Shown here: piece after piece, positions 7,479 through 17,299 of the stretch
Position numbering within the stretch: the stretch's first letter is position 1
Layout of the letters: the number at the start of each line of letters is the position of its first letter
Source of the DNA: Tritrichomonas musculus
Taxonomy: Eukaryota > Parabasalia > Tritrichomonadida > Tritrichomonadidae
DNA: 64,000 nucleotides
Assembly: GCA_039105265.1 (NCBI GenBank)
Contig: JAPFFF010000040.1
Span: 62,001 to 126,000 of the forward strand
Reading direction: 5' to 3'
Made by a program: the position numbers and the translations under genes
The notes under the pieces: generated by a model
Told to the model about the DNA's origin: nothing
The model's database searches: none
Seen by the model: the letters and a program-made list of their open reading frames with translations, nothing else

Positions 7479-10351
7479 CAGATATCATCCAACTATTAAA
7501 ACAATTGAGCCATATTATTGATGGATTTAGACTAGTTAATTGGCGAAAAACTTGCTTTTCAACACAAATTACAAAACCAATCGACGTTCTTCAGAATATA
7601 ATGAATTCAATCACAACAAATTTTGAAAATCTTGAACCATGCAACACGTTAGAACATAAATATGAATTTTCAAAAGAAAATGTTGGTAATGATTTAAAAA
7701 GCATTTATGGGATTTTAGCAGATCCTGAACAATTAGACGAACAAGAAGTCAAAAACAAACTCCAAGAAATTCGAGAATACCTCATTACTATTGATAATCC
7801 TCTTGATACAGACATTCCAACGAAGAACACCAAAAAGCATAAGCATCGCCATCACCGAAAAATGAAAGACGAATCAGGATATGATTATAAATCATCTCCC
7901 ATCCCAATTGACCAGCATGACTCAGAAGAAGAAGAATTCAATGATTTCAATAATATTCAAACATATAAAATCAAAAAAAGTGACTACACACAAGACCCAA
8001 TTCCATTCATTTCTACCAAAATGTACAGAATTTACACAGGAAAACTAAATTGTACAAAAGAAGATGTCACGATCACCGTGTTAAATCCAGAAAAGAGTTC
8101 CGAAGAAAAATTTAAACGTCTTTATAACGTCCTAACCGCAGTTCATCATCCTAACCTTGAAACATTCATTGGTGCTGTTGAATCGCCATTGCCCTATTCA
8201 TTTGTTACGCGTCGAATTGGTCAGAAACTTCGAGACATCCTCACAAACAGCACGCAAAAAAATAAAATTAAATCAACGCACGAAAAAGCGGATCAAAACT
8301 TGAATGAATTGTTACCTGGGCAACGGACAATTATTGCTTTTGATGTAGCGTCAGCGATGGCCTATCTGCACTCTCTGAATATCATTCATAGAGACCTCAG
8401 CTGTTCGACCATTTTGGTTTCATTGAATGACTCGAATGTGACAACCAAAATCACGAATTTTGCGAACTCTCGCTTCCTTCCAGACGAATCTTCAATGATC
8501 ACAGCCAAGCCAGTCTCTTCCTCATATTTTATCGCGCCAGAACTGACCATTGAAGGAGACTATAACGGCTCAGTTGATGTTTTTTCATTTGGCGGAATTC
8601 TTTACGAACTGGCGGTTGGCAAACCACCATTTGCAGGATTCACGCGCAAAGAAGTTGAGAACAAGATTGAAAAAGGAGAACGTCCACCTTTTCCAGATGG
8701 AATATCCAATAGTTTCAGTACACTCATTCGAAAATGTTGGTCACAAAATCCATCAGATAGGCCTTCATTTGCCGAGATAGTTAACACGATGCTTACTAAG
8801 AAGATTTCAGTTTTTGGTGACGAAGGAACAGAAATTGTGAACAAATTCTATTCATCTAAAAATATCAAGAATAACAACTTAAAGAATTGTATTGATATTT
8901 TTGAAACAATTTGTCAGCAAATCCAAAATTCAGAACTTTACAGTCATGAATGTGTTCGAATTCGTCCGTTACTTCTTGGCTATCGTTGCCTTCTTCAGAC
9001 ATCAGAATTTGCAACACAAGAAGAGGTAAATCTCAGTGAGAGAGATTATGTTCATCTCGGTTATTTGAGAGTCTTACTTGAAAATTTGTCAAATGTTATT
9101 TCAATGACAAATGGAGATAAATGGTCCAATATTGCTTGGGACATTTCATCCACAGAAATCTCAAAGAACATTCATTCTTTAATGGAACAAATCTATGTTG
9201 AAATGACGGAATTGGGCTTCACAGTTACTAAGTATGACTATTCGAATTCCGATCTACTCAATGACTATCGAATTCTTTACTTGATTTTCAGTGAACATGA
9301 AGAAGAAGAAGAAGGGAGAGCGAAACTTTTGGAAATTGAGAATTTCATGAAAGAGAGGAACATTGAAATCTCAACCAGAGAGAAAGTGACCGATGAAAGG
9401 ATCAAAAACATTCTTGTTAAATATAAAGATTATCGAATTGACAAGAATGACTTTGAAAAGTTGAATAACATTGGATATGGAGTTAGCGCTTCAGTTTTTT
9501 CTGGCAAACAAAAATCTACAGGTAAATTTGTTGCAATTAAAGAATTTAAAAAAGATTATCTTGAGAATGAAAATGCTCATTATTATTTGAAGAATGAGAT
9601 ATTCTATCTTTGTCAATTACATAACGATTATTTAGTCAAATTCATTGGATTCAATAATGAGCCAGGTGAACAATTGTGGCTTGTTACAGAATACTATGAA
9701 AATGGCAATTTATATTATATGATACAGAATGGATCACTTGATCCATTCATGAAGACTAAGATTGCATTTGAAATTGCCCAAGGAATGAAATTTCTTCATT
9801 CAAAACGAGTCATTCACCGTGATCTAAAGACGTTAAATATATTGATGGATAAAGATAATAATCCAAAGATTGCAGATTTTGGTTATGCTCGAAATAATTT
9901 GTCATTTTACAAAACGAATCGAATTGGCACATCATGCTACATGGCACCAGAAGTTATACTTGGGAATTTTTATGATTACAAGGCAGATGTCTTTTCATAT
10001 GGAATGATCTTGTACGAGCTTTATTCAAATGACCTCCCTTACTCATGGATCGACAGATCAATGGTTGAGGATGCGATCATTGACAAAAAACCTCTGCAAT
10101 TTAATTACGAGATTTCCGATTCACTGAAGAAGCTCATCTTTTCTTGCTTGGAATATGAATCCAAACGACGACCTTCATTTGAAGATATTGTATATCGAAT
10201 GATTGAAGAAAACATTTCATTTATTGGCTCCCCAGCAAACGAAGTTTTGGAAATGTACCGAGAGAAGAAAGAAAAGATTGAAAAAGAAAAAAAATCTGAA
10301 TTGAAATCTCATGATTCTTCAATATTTAATAGTCAAATACTTGACTTTTAA
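7475..10351 (+). CDS. Tandem pseudokinase-kinase, TKL-like
   Basis: This 958-residue protein has two kinase domains and no membrane span. A helical N-terminus leads to a His/Lys-rich patch near residues 118-132. Domain one (about 180-440) is degenerate: the ATP-lysine strand reads VTITVLN without Lys, the catalytic loop is HRDLSCSTIL with the Asn lost, and DFG is replaced by NFA, although an APE motif remains. Domain two (about 660-915) is complete: glycine loop NIGYGVSASV, VAIKEF, HRDLKTLNIL, DFGYAR and MAPEV. It is therefore probably an active Ser/Thr (TKL-type) kinase with a regulatory pseudokinase in front, an order like that of JAK kinases. The stop is followed by TAAA, the trichomonad-type polyadenylation context. 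Confidence 0.9.
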   Translation: MTDIIQLLKQLSHIIDGFRLVNWRKTCFSTQITKPIDVLQNIMNSITTNFENLEPCNTLEHKYEFSKENVGNDLKSIYGILADPEQLDEQEVKNKLQEIREYLITIDNPLDTDIPTKNTKKHKHRHHRKMKDESGYDYKSSPIPIDQHDSEEEEFNDFNNIQTYKIKKSDYTQDPIPFISTKMYRIYTGKLNCTKEDVTITVLNPEKSSEEKFKRLYNVLTAVHHPNLETFIGAVESPLPYSFVTRRIGQKLRDILTNSTQKNKIKSTHEKADQNLNELLPGQRTIIAFDVASAMAYLHSLNIIHRDLSCSTILVSLNDSNVTTKITNFANSRFLPDESSMITAKPVSSSYFIAPELTIEGDYNGSVDVFSFGGILYELAVGKPPFAGFTRKEVENKIEKGERPPFPDGISNSFSTLIRKCWSQNPSDRPSFAEIVNTMLTKKISVFGDEGTEIVNKFYSSKNIKNNNLKNCIDIFETICQQIQNSELYSHECVRIRPLLLGYRCLLQTSEFATQEEVNLSERDYVHLGYLRVLLENLSNVISMTNGDKWSNIAWDISSTEISKNIHSLMEQIYVEMTELGFTVTKYDYSNSDLLNDYRILYLIFSEHEEEEEGRAKLLEIENFMKERNIEISTREKVTDERIKNILVKYKDYRIDKNDFEKLNNIGYGVSASVFSGKQKSTGKFVAIKEFKKDYLENENAHYYLKNEIFYLCQLHNDYLVKFIGFNNEPGEQLWLVTEYYENGNLYYMIQNGSLDPFMKTKIAFEIAQGMKFLHSKRVIHRDLKTLNILMDKDNNPKIADFGYARNNLSFYKTNRIGTSCYMAPEVILGNFYDYKADVFSYGMILYELYSNDLPYSWIDRSMVEDAIIDKKPLQFNYEISDSLKKLIFSCLEYESKRRPSFEDIVYRMIEENISFIGSPANEVLEMYREKKEKIEKEKKSELKSHDSSIFNSQILDF

Positions 10352-10714
10352 ATGATTAACTTTAATAATAATAAAAAACATTTTTCAGTGCTAATAAAAT
10401 AAAATATCATCACACCCTTTCAAAGAGTTGTATATTGATTATTTTTTTTTTTTTTTTTTTTTTTTTATAAAATTAAAAGTTAAAATATTTTTAAGAGAAT
10501 TATGATAAGAAAGATAAGAATAGATAAGATTGAATGAAAAAGATTAATATAGATGAGAGATAAGAGAATAAATTTTATTATCAATTTCAAATATCATTCA
10601 ATATTTCTATGAACACTAATAATATATTATATGCGCTATTTCAAAACATGATCGTTTCCATTTGGAGATTTTCTTGTGATAAACCAACTTTCTTTTTATG
10701 ATAATAGCCCATAA
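10352..10714. other. Intergenic, AT-rich, poly-T tract
   Basis: No gene is visible here. A run of 25 T lies at 10442-10466, followed by a purine-rich GATAAGA-type stretch at about 10500-10565. Confidence 0.8.
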
Positions 10715-11617
10715 TTACCGAATAATGCTATCTTCAACGAATGTGAATTCATTGATTGTGGAGAAGATATGTCAACTGAAGGAGGCAGTTCTGTCTATGT
10801 TAGGAACACACGTGAAGTTGGCAAGAATGTCACACTTGAAAACCTCAATTTCGACGGTTGCAAAGCTCAATACGGTGGTGCAGTTTATATTTACTCTGAA
10901 TCATCATCGACAACTGTCTCCATTAAAAGTTGTGTTTTCACAAAGAATTCGGCTTCTGAAGAAGAAAAAGAAAACCAATTGTTCGGTGGATGTGCAATCT
11001 ATTTAACTGCACTTATAGCAAAAGTTTTACGTTGCAGGTTTTCAGGAAATATTGGAACAAGTGTCAAGCTCATCAATGAATTTGAAAAGACTCTTGATGG
11101 TGGATCGTTCATTCTTTTAAGTAATAGTTATTTCGTTTTAATTGCTGAATGCGAGTTCACTGACACCAAAGATTTGTCAACTTCTTCTCTCTATTACTTA
11201 CGTGGAAAGAACGCTGTCCCTGCTGAGTTGAGTGATTGTTCATTGACCGAAAAATTAATGCCTGGTGCTCACTATATCGATGGAGCGAGCACAAGTGAAA
11301 GTGGGCATAAACTTACAGTTAAGAATTGTAAGTTCGACGATACTAAAGAGAACTCAATTGGCTACTTAGGAAGGAGTTCTTTGAGCGCTAATAATAAGAT
11401 TAGTAGCTACATTTCAATTGACTTCAAAGATCAAGTATTTAAGACTGTTGAAAAAGAAGTCAAAAAAGAAAATAGTCCTTATTTACTATCAACAAAAATG
11501 ATAGCTTTGATTGCATCTTGTGCTGTTGCCATCATTGTTGGATTGGTAGTCTTAGTTCTTAAAAAGAAGAAATTTAATATTCAAGAAGAAGATCATTCAA
11601 ACGAAAGTGATCTTTAA
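10715..11617 (+). pseudogene. 5'-truncated Pmp-like beta-helix surface protein
   Basis: About 300 codons are open. They encode the end of a surface protein with right-handed beta-helix repeats of the polymorphic-membrane-protein type known in trichomonads: FDGCKAQYGGAVYIY, a CVFTKNSAS-type motif, and CRFSGN. One transmembrane helix follows near the C-terminus (IALIASCAVAIIVGLVVLVL), then a short cytoplasmic tail (KKKKFNIQEE...). There is no signal peptide. The frame simply opens at about 10715 in mid-repeat, so the N-terminal hundreds of residues of a normal member are missing. An internal ATG at 10769 exists but would not make a secreted protein. This is a gene remnant unless spliced to something unseen. 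Confidence 0.65.
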
Positions 11618-11855
11618 AACAAATTTAATTAGTAAAATTTAATGAAATTGGTAATTTTTTTTTTTTTTAAAATAGAAGTTGCAACTTTTTGAAAACGAAT
11701 AAAAATAAAACCATTCAATCCTTAAGTATGGAAAAAAGTAGGTCAATTTCCATTTATTATCTAAACATATAATAATTTCTGCATTTCAGTTTTAGAAGAT
11801 TATTTAAACTTTTATTGAAAATAATTTAAGTCCATGTGAATTTCGACATATCAAA

Positions 11856-12310
11856 TCAATCATATGTTTGGAAGACGCAAGAAGGACTACATTCCATCTT
11901 ATCAAACATCTTATCATAGTCTATATTTCGATTTTCAATAAAGGAAGATGCTTTTCCAGCTCTATTTGCTGCACTTATTCCACTCGTTGCATCTTCGAAA
12001 ACTAAAACATTTGAAGGATCAAAATTTCCCAATTTTTCTGCACATTTTAGGAAAATTTCAGGATATGGTTTCAATTTACTGTCATCTTTTGAAGCCATAA
12101 CCACATTGAATGTGCTTAGAATATCAAGTTTATTTGAAAATTTAATTCTTGTTATATCTTCATCAGCATTAGTGGCGAGACCAATTTTATAGCCTCTTTT
12201 GTCATCGGCTTTCCTATAACCAAGTTTGTCGCATCGATGCACCAAGCGTATCTAGGACAGTGCCATCGTTGTCAAATATGATAGCTTTGATTGGATACTT
12301 CCAGCATGCC
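11856..12310 (-). pseudogene. HAD-superfamily hydrolase, internally deleted
   Basis: On the minus strand, 12260-12310 encodes the HAD motif I (AIIFDNDGTVLDT) in one frame. The 129-codon frame from 12245 down carries motif II (GLATNAD), motif III (KLKPYPEIF) and motif IV (VFEDATSG). Phosphatases of the beta-phosphoglucomutase/pseudouridine-phosphatase subfamily have about 70-80 helical cap residues between motif I and motif II. Here they are gone and the two parts are in different frames. The gene is therefore broken by an internal deletion. The substrate cannot be told. Confidence 0.7.
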
Positions 12311-12642
12311 TTTGCTGAAAATGAAATTACTATGTCTTATTTTATTTATTGTAAATATTTACATGACAATTGTCATGTTTTTTATAAATTTAATGTATTA
12401 AGAAACTCAAATCATGGATGTTTACTAAGAAACTCATGATTTGATCTCCAAGTTTTTCAAATTTAAATCTTTTAAAATTATGATTAGTAATTTTGCAAAC
12501 AAACAGATTAGAACATAATTACTTTATAAGGTTTTCATAAGAATGAATGAAAGATAAAACAATTTTTTTTTCTTGGGATAACTTTTTGAATGATAAAATT
12601 TTTCTGAAGATTCTATCGTTTTTATAATTTTTGTTTATTCAT
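12311..12642. other. Intergenic, upstream region of the ankyrin gene
   Basis: AT-rich with no gene seen. It contains AACTTTTTG at 12580-12588, about 55 bases before the ankyrin ATG. A TCATA initiator-like match at 12639-12643 overlaps that ATG, which is too close to be convincing. Confidence 0.6.
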
Positions 12643-15036
12643 ATGTTATTTTCAACAGAATATGCAAATTATTTATATAATGTTAAACCAAATTCAAGTT
12701 GTGCAAAAAGCAAAGAAGAAGAAGAATTAGAAAACTCAATTAACCAAAAAATATTAGATTCAATTATTGATGATGATGAAAAAAAATTTATAGATCTTAT
12801 TTACGAAAATTGCAATGATCCATCAAAAGCGAACAAAGTATTTAGGATGTCAAATTATAAGTTTCCACATATGATGAAATTCAATCCAACTTATGCCTCA
12901 TTATGTGCATATTTTAGCTCTGAAAAATGTTTTACAGCTCTTTTAAACGTCTTCCCTGAAGGAATATTATCAGAAGAACTGAAAAAGCTTGATGATTTTA
13001 AACGGTCGCCGATTCATTTCGCATGCTTCAGCGGAAACCTGAAAATCATACGAGAACTTGAACAAGCAAACTTTGACATGAATGCGAAAGACATATTTGG
13101 TTATAATGGGAGTCATTATGCAGCAATGAGCGATCAATGTGATGTGATCAAATATTTGTATTCAAAAAGTTGTAATGTCACCTCACAATGCAAAGCAACT
13201 AACATGACACCACTACAAGTAGCATGTTTATGTGGAAGCCTAGAAGTTGTCAAGTTTATATACCAAGTTGTTTTAAAAAATCAGAAACAAAGCGAAAGTT
13301 TAAAAGATAGACTTTTTTTTGCTTATTCAAGCCGAAATGAGAAAGAGACAACGCCATTACATTATGCATGCATTGGTGGTCATGACGATATAGTAAAGTT
13401 TATTATATCTAATCCTAGTTTGTGTGGATCTCAAAAAGATTCAATGAATACAGATTTGAGAACACCTCTTCTTTGTGCTTGCTTTTACGGTTCTCTTAAT
13501 TGTGTCAAAGCTTTGTTAACTGAAAAAAACATGAAGCTTGATATGAAAAATAAAAAGCATCTGGCTCTTGTTGATGCTTCTGCAGGAGGTTATCTCGATA
13601 TTGTTAAATATCTTCTGATGAATAATGAAATTGATATTCATCGTGAAACTTCCGAGAATATTTCTGCTCTTCAGGCTGCAGTAATGAATAATCACTTGGA
13701 TGTTGTCAAATATTTAGTTGACCTTGGAGCAGCCAAATATTTCAAGAGAGAAAAAATTGGCCACGTTATGTTTCATGCTTGTAAAACAGAAAATATTGAT
13801 ATGATTCGTTATTTGGACAAAGTTTTTAATGATGTTCCCTATAACGATAAATATCAAATCGAGCCAACTTCGACAAGATCCAACTACAAATACCGTGAAT
13901 CTGTTAGGAAAAATGAATCCAAATCATTGACATTCGGAGACATGTATATGCAGCAATCATGCCTTTTTAGAAACAAAAAAATGATCAATTTCTTCCTTGA
14001 AAAAAATTGTAATTTCAATAATCTTGATGTTTCAAAAGTCATTCAATGCAAAGCATTCAAATTTTTAAAGTTTTTGATTCAAAAAGGATTTGATATAAAT
14101 TGTTCTAAAAATACATCAATTGAACTTCCAATTGTTACAATCATGAGATTTAAAAATATTGATTTAATTAAGCATTTTATTTCATTGGGAGCTCTGTTGA
14201 ATGGCGAAATCATTCTCAAATGCAAGTGCATTCAATTGGCGTGTAAATGCGGTAGCTTTGAGCTTTTCAATTATTTAATGAGTTTCAAACCTGAACTTAA
14301 AGAAGAAGATATCAAAAGCTCTCTTAATTCAGTATTTTTCAATTTTTCATTATCCAAATATGGTAAAGAAAATGATGAAGAAAATGAATGCTTAAAGATT
14401 GTTGATTCTCTTTTAAGCATTCAAGAAATTGATATGAATTCAAGCATTAACAAAGATGGCTCAAGTACTTTTGTTTCAATAGCAGCAGAGAATAGAAATA
14501 TAAAATTGCTGGAACTCTTTGAAAAGCATGGAACTGACTTCACAGATTCTGCTTTGAATTTCACTGAAATGATTGATGAAAAATTCATGCCAGTTTATAA
14601 TTATTTGAAAGAGCATGGATGTCAATTTAAAAAGAGAGTTGCAAAATACGGATATACTTCAAATTATCGTCATGCTTGTCCTTTGTTGAAACTTCTTTCT
14701 GTTTATATTAAATATGGATATGAAAAGCCTGACGTTCTTGTTTTCATGCTCGATTTTGCAACGCCAAAACAGATAATTGAGTCTGAATTCCATAATAAAA
14801 ACTTAATCGATATTTTTATGAAATCCAATTATTATAACGGCGTTTTAAAAGCTTTCTCAATAACCAAAAGTATTTTTTATCCAAAATCAAGCAGTGTTGA
14901 GCAATTCGAACAATGGATCTTGCAATCTAATGATCAAAAATTAATTGATTTTATTTATAATTCTGGACTGCAACCTGCTAAAGAAGATGAAGATTTTGAA
15001 GAGTATGAAGATACTGAAGAAGAAGATTTTTATTAA
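12643..15036 (+). CDS. Ankyrin-repeat protein, uninterrupted, 797 residues
   Basis: The first in-frame ATG is 12643. The protein is cytosolic, with about ten to twelve ankyrin repeats in one open frame. Good repeats include SPIHFACFSGNLKIIRELE, TPLQVACLCGSLEVVKFI, TPLHYACIGGHDDIVKFI, TPLLCACFYGSLNCVKALL and SALQAAVMNNHLDVVKYLV. Later repeats are more divergent. The C-terminus is strongly acidic (EDEDFEEYEDTEEEDFY). The N-terminal 100 residues match the general layout of trichomonad ankyrin proteins. It probably acts as a protein-binding scaffold; no partner is evident. It contrasts with the spacer-split ankyrin genes elsewhere in this window. Its last 107 codons are duplicated at 21075-21395. 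Confidence 0.88.
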   Translation: MLFSTEYANYLYNVKPNSSCAKSKEEEELENSINQKILDSIIDDDEKKFIDLIYENCNDPSKANKVFRMSNYKFPHMMKFNPTYASLCAYFSSEKCFTALLNVFPEGILSEELKKLDDFKRSPIHFACFSGNLKIIRELEQANFDMNAKDIFGYNGSHYAAMSDQCDVIKYLYSKSCNVTSQCKATNMTPLQVACLCGSLEVVKFIYQVVLKNQKQSESLKDRLFFAYSSRNEKETTPLHYACIGGHDDIVKFIISNPSLCGSQKDSMNTDLRTPLLCACFYGSLNCVKALLTEKNMKLDMKNKKHLALVDASAGGYLDIVKYLLMNNEIDIHRETSENISALQAAVMNNHLDVVKYLVDLGAAKYFKREKIGHVMFHACKTENIDMIRYLDKVFNDVPYNDKYQIEPTSTRSNYKYRESVRKNESKSLTFGDMYMQQSCLFRNKKMINFFLEKNCNFNNLDVSKVIQCKAFKFLKFLIQKGFDINCSKNTSIELPIVTIMRFKNIDLIKHFISLGALLNGEIILKCKCIQLACKCGSFELFNYLMSFKPELKEEDIKSSLNSVFFNFSLSKYGKENDEENECLKIVDSLLSIQEIDMNSSINKDGSSTFVSIAAENRNIKLLELFEKHGTDFTDSALNFTEMIDEKFMPVYNYLKEHGCQFKKRVAKYGYTSNYRHACPLLKLLSVYIKYGYEKPDVLVFMLDFATPKQIIESEFHNKNLIDIFMKSNYYNGVLKAFSITKSIFYPKSSSVEQFEQWILQSNDQKLIDFIYNSGLQPAKEDEDFEEYEDTEEEDFY

Positions 15037-15290
15037 TAATATCTCATTTTTAATAAATAAACAATTTATTAAGATTTCTTATGAAGTTAAAGCATTTCAG
15101 TTATTGTATTATTAGTGATTCATATTATTGAATATTGCATTTGAAATCGCCCATAAATGATTTTTATTAATTGTTTCATAAGATTTAGTATCAATATCAT
15201 CTGAGCAGTGAAATTGATAATGGACTTTTTTCATTGTTTTTTTCATTATAATTTTTGAACAATAAGTTTTAATACGGGATACCTGTTGGA
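14716..15290 (+). repeat. Segmental duplication, copy A (partner 21075-21645)
   Basis: This segment covers the last 107 codons of the ankyrin gene and about 250 bases of 3' flank. The coding part differs from copy B at one base by eye (Val to Ile). The 3' flank differs at many positions. A further matching block lies at about 15690-15770 (partner about 21685-21750). Copy A carries an extra stretch of about 380 bases in between. Confidence 0.9.
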
Positions 15291-16066
15291 TATTTATCAA
15301 ATATGATTTAAAAATATATAAAATATTTATATATAAAATATTTATAGGCCTTATTTTTTTTACATCACAAATACTATAAACGTCTTTTTAACGTATTTTT
15401 TCATAAAATAACGATTTTTTGATTTGTAGTATCATGGAAACTTTTTGAATACGAATAAATTTTTTTTTATTTTATGAAGAATCAAAAATAATATTATTCA
15501 ATTTGAAAAACATTTTACTATTTTATCTTTTTATTTTTAAATTATTTAAAACATTTTTAATATAAAAAAATAATTGTAGATCAAGATAAAAATAAAAAAC
15601 TAATATCGAGAAAATAACGTATTTACAATTGTAATTACAATTGTAATTTTTAAACGGACAAGTTGTATACAATTGTAAATACAAAAACAAAGGCTTAAAT
15701 ATTTATCAATTTATATTTAAATAGCAAAATCATAGAAATATACAAAATGCGATTCTTTGTAAATTCTTTTTGAAACTTGCTTCAAAGATTCGCATTTAAA
15801 TATTTTATACTACAGATTGCATTTGTAGTTGGCTCTGTTTGTTAAATAGATATAAAATATAACTATTATATTTTATAAGTTATAAAATATAGCTTTTTTA
15901 GGCAATAATTATAATATATTGCCAAAAAATTCGAGTTTGCCTATAGCTACATCAGTGCAGTTCCTAAAGCTACATTGGCATGTGATTAATCTTAGAAAAC
16001 GGAATGGTTGCGACATCTGAATAAAGATGAATTTGGTCTTATTCTCTGCGTTTAATTCAGTTACAT
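15291..16066. other. Intergenic, AT-rich, palindromic ATTGTAA repeats
   Basis: No gene is seen. About 380 bases (15300-15690) are absent from the related flank at 21.65 kb and may be an insertion. Around 15620-15690 the palindromic word ACAATTGTAA occurs several times. AACTTTTTG followed by AATACGAATAAA lies at 15439-15458 and resembles a copy at 11683. Confidence 0.6.
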
Positions 16067-16294
16067 CATTTCTTTAATCGATTTTTCTCCAGCTGTTTCC
16101 ATCGTCTGAAATTTCAATTTTCCAACTTTTGATTCTATCACCACGGTTAGCTGACTTAATTGTATATGAATTGATTTGAATCCGTCGATCTTTAAAATCA
16201 TATTGGATCCATAATGGGAAAGTTCCACTACTATAAAGATGTATGTTGTTGACTTTACTGAAATCAACAAAGTCTTCAATCTCAATTTGTTGGT
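16067..16294 (-). pseudogene. F5/8 type C (discoidin-like) domain fragment
   Basis: About 75 minus-strand codons encode the middle of a discoidin/F5-8C domain like those of trichomonad BTB-discoidin proteins: TFPLWIQYDFKDRRI, INSYTIKSANRGDRIKSW, and KIEISDDGNSWRKID. The C-terminal strand of the domain and the whole N-terminal BTB/BACK part are absent. It abuts a kinase fragment on the opposite strand at about 16295, so it is a rearranged gene piece. Confidence 0.65.
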
Positions 16295-16466
16295 ACCCTT
16301 CCTTATATGGCCCCAGAAGTTCTAAAAAATGGCAAATATGGACGAAAAGCAGATGTTTATTCATTTGCAATTTTGATGTTCGAAGTTGTAACTGATTCAT
16401 CTTCATATCCTGAACTTGAAGAAGGCAAATTAACTGATTTTGAGTTCAGAAATAAAGTTACATCGG
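16293..16466 (+). pseudogene. Protein kinase fragment (activation segment to helix F/G)
   Basis: The fragment starts inside the activation segment ([11 protein letters not shown]) and runs through [16 protein letters not shown]. It lacks the ATP site, catalytic loop and C-terminal helices. About 55 codons remain. The frame then runs into unrelated sequence. It is a dead kinase piece. Confidence 0.75.
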
Positions 16467-16584
16467 TCACGGGAACGACATCCACATCAGCGGGGCTGAA
16501 AAAGAAATCTGTGCGAGAATCATGCAGTGTGATGGACACAAATAGAATTGAAAAATCTATTCATTTACTGCAAAATATTTTTAC

Positions 16585-16761
16585 CTGATAAAAGTATGGA
16601 ATTAGCATTCAGTTCAACTTGACATGGAGCAGGAAGACTGCTTTCTCGACAAAAAGCATTACGAAACTTGAAAAAAGATGAAATCAAAAGTGAACTTGAA
16701 ACAAAAGGTATCGAATTCAAAGCTGTAACAAAAGGAACAATGATTGAAGTAGTATTATAAA
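16585..16761 (+). pseudogene. rtcB: RtcB-type RNA ligase, C-terminal fragment
   Basis: The frame around 16585-16761 reads DKSMELAFSST, then a TGA where RtcB has Cys, then HGAGRLLSRQKAL and about 30 further residues to TAA. STCHGAGR-x-x-SR is the signature of RtcB 3'-phosphate RNA ligases, where the His and Cys region lies near the metal site. Only the last part of a protein of about 480 residues is present, the Cys codon is a stop, and the end is shorter than usual. This is a gene fragment, third in a row after the discoidin and kinase pieces. Confidence 0.65.
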
Positions 16762-16832
16762 TAAAATCAGATCTGAAATTCTTATTCCTTTCTCAATCTC
16801 TCTACAATGTATCAGAATAATTATTCTTCAAA

Positions 16833-16994
16833 TTAAAAAAGTGCTTTAAGTATTTTCATGCATTCAAATTTGACCAATAAATTAGTTATTATTTCAGTAT
16901 CTACAAAATCATATGAATTTTCATTAATAGGTAAAATGATTTCAGACAATATATTACAATCAATTTTTTTTACATCTTTTCTTCTTGAATTCAT
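16833..16994 (-). CDS. Small ORF, 53 residues, doubtful
   Basis: An ATG-initiated frame (MNSRRKDVKKIDCN...) encodes 53 residues with plausible composition. No family is recognised. It may be the N-terminal stub of a lost gene or chance. The sequence from 16995 to 17299 is AT-rich intergenic DNA with an AACTTTTTG motif at 17263-17271, about 30 bases before the next ATG. Confidence 0.2.
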   Translation of the reverse strand: MNSRRKDVKKIDCNILSEIILPINENSYDFVDTEIITNLLVKFECMKILKALF

Positions 16995-17299
16995 TATTTG
17001 ATCATAATTTCATAATGAAGATAATTAATTCCTGTAAAATTTTATTGAATTATTAACTGAGATAAGTCTATTGAAAGATTAAATAAGTAGAAATCATTTA
17101 AAATATTAATATCTTAATAAAATTTTAATAAAAAATAATATTTATTATTTATTTATATGTAAAATAAATAATAATAAATAAATATATTATATAAATAACT
17201 AAAAACATTAAATATTCATATATATTTTAAAAATAATTGTAAAACCCAAAAAAACAATTCGGAACTTTTTGTGAGATAGCAAATATTTTTATAAAAATC

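Noticed and set aside
12639-12643. TCATA initiator match at the ankyrin gene
   Set aside because: It overlaps the ATG, leaving a 5' UTR of two bases. It is too short to accept without mapping data.
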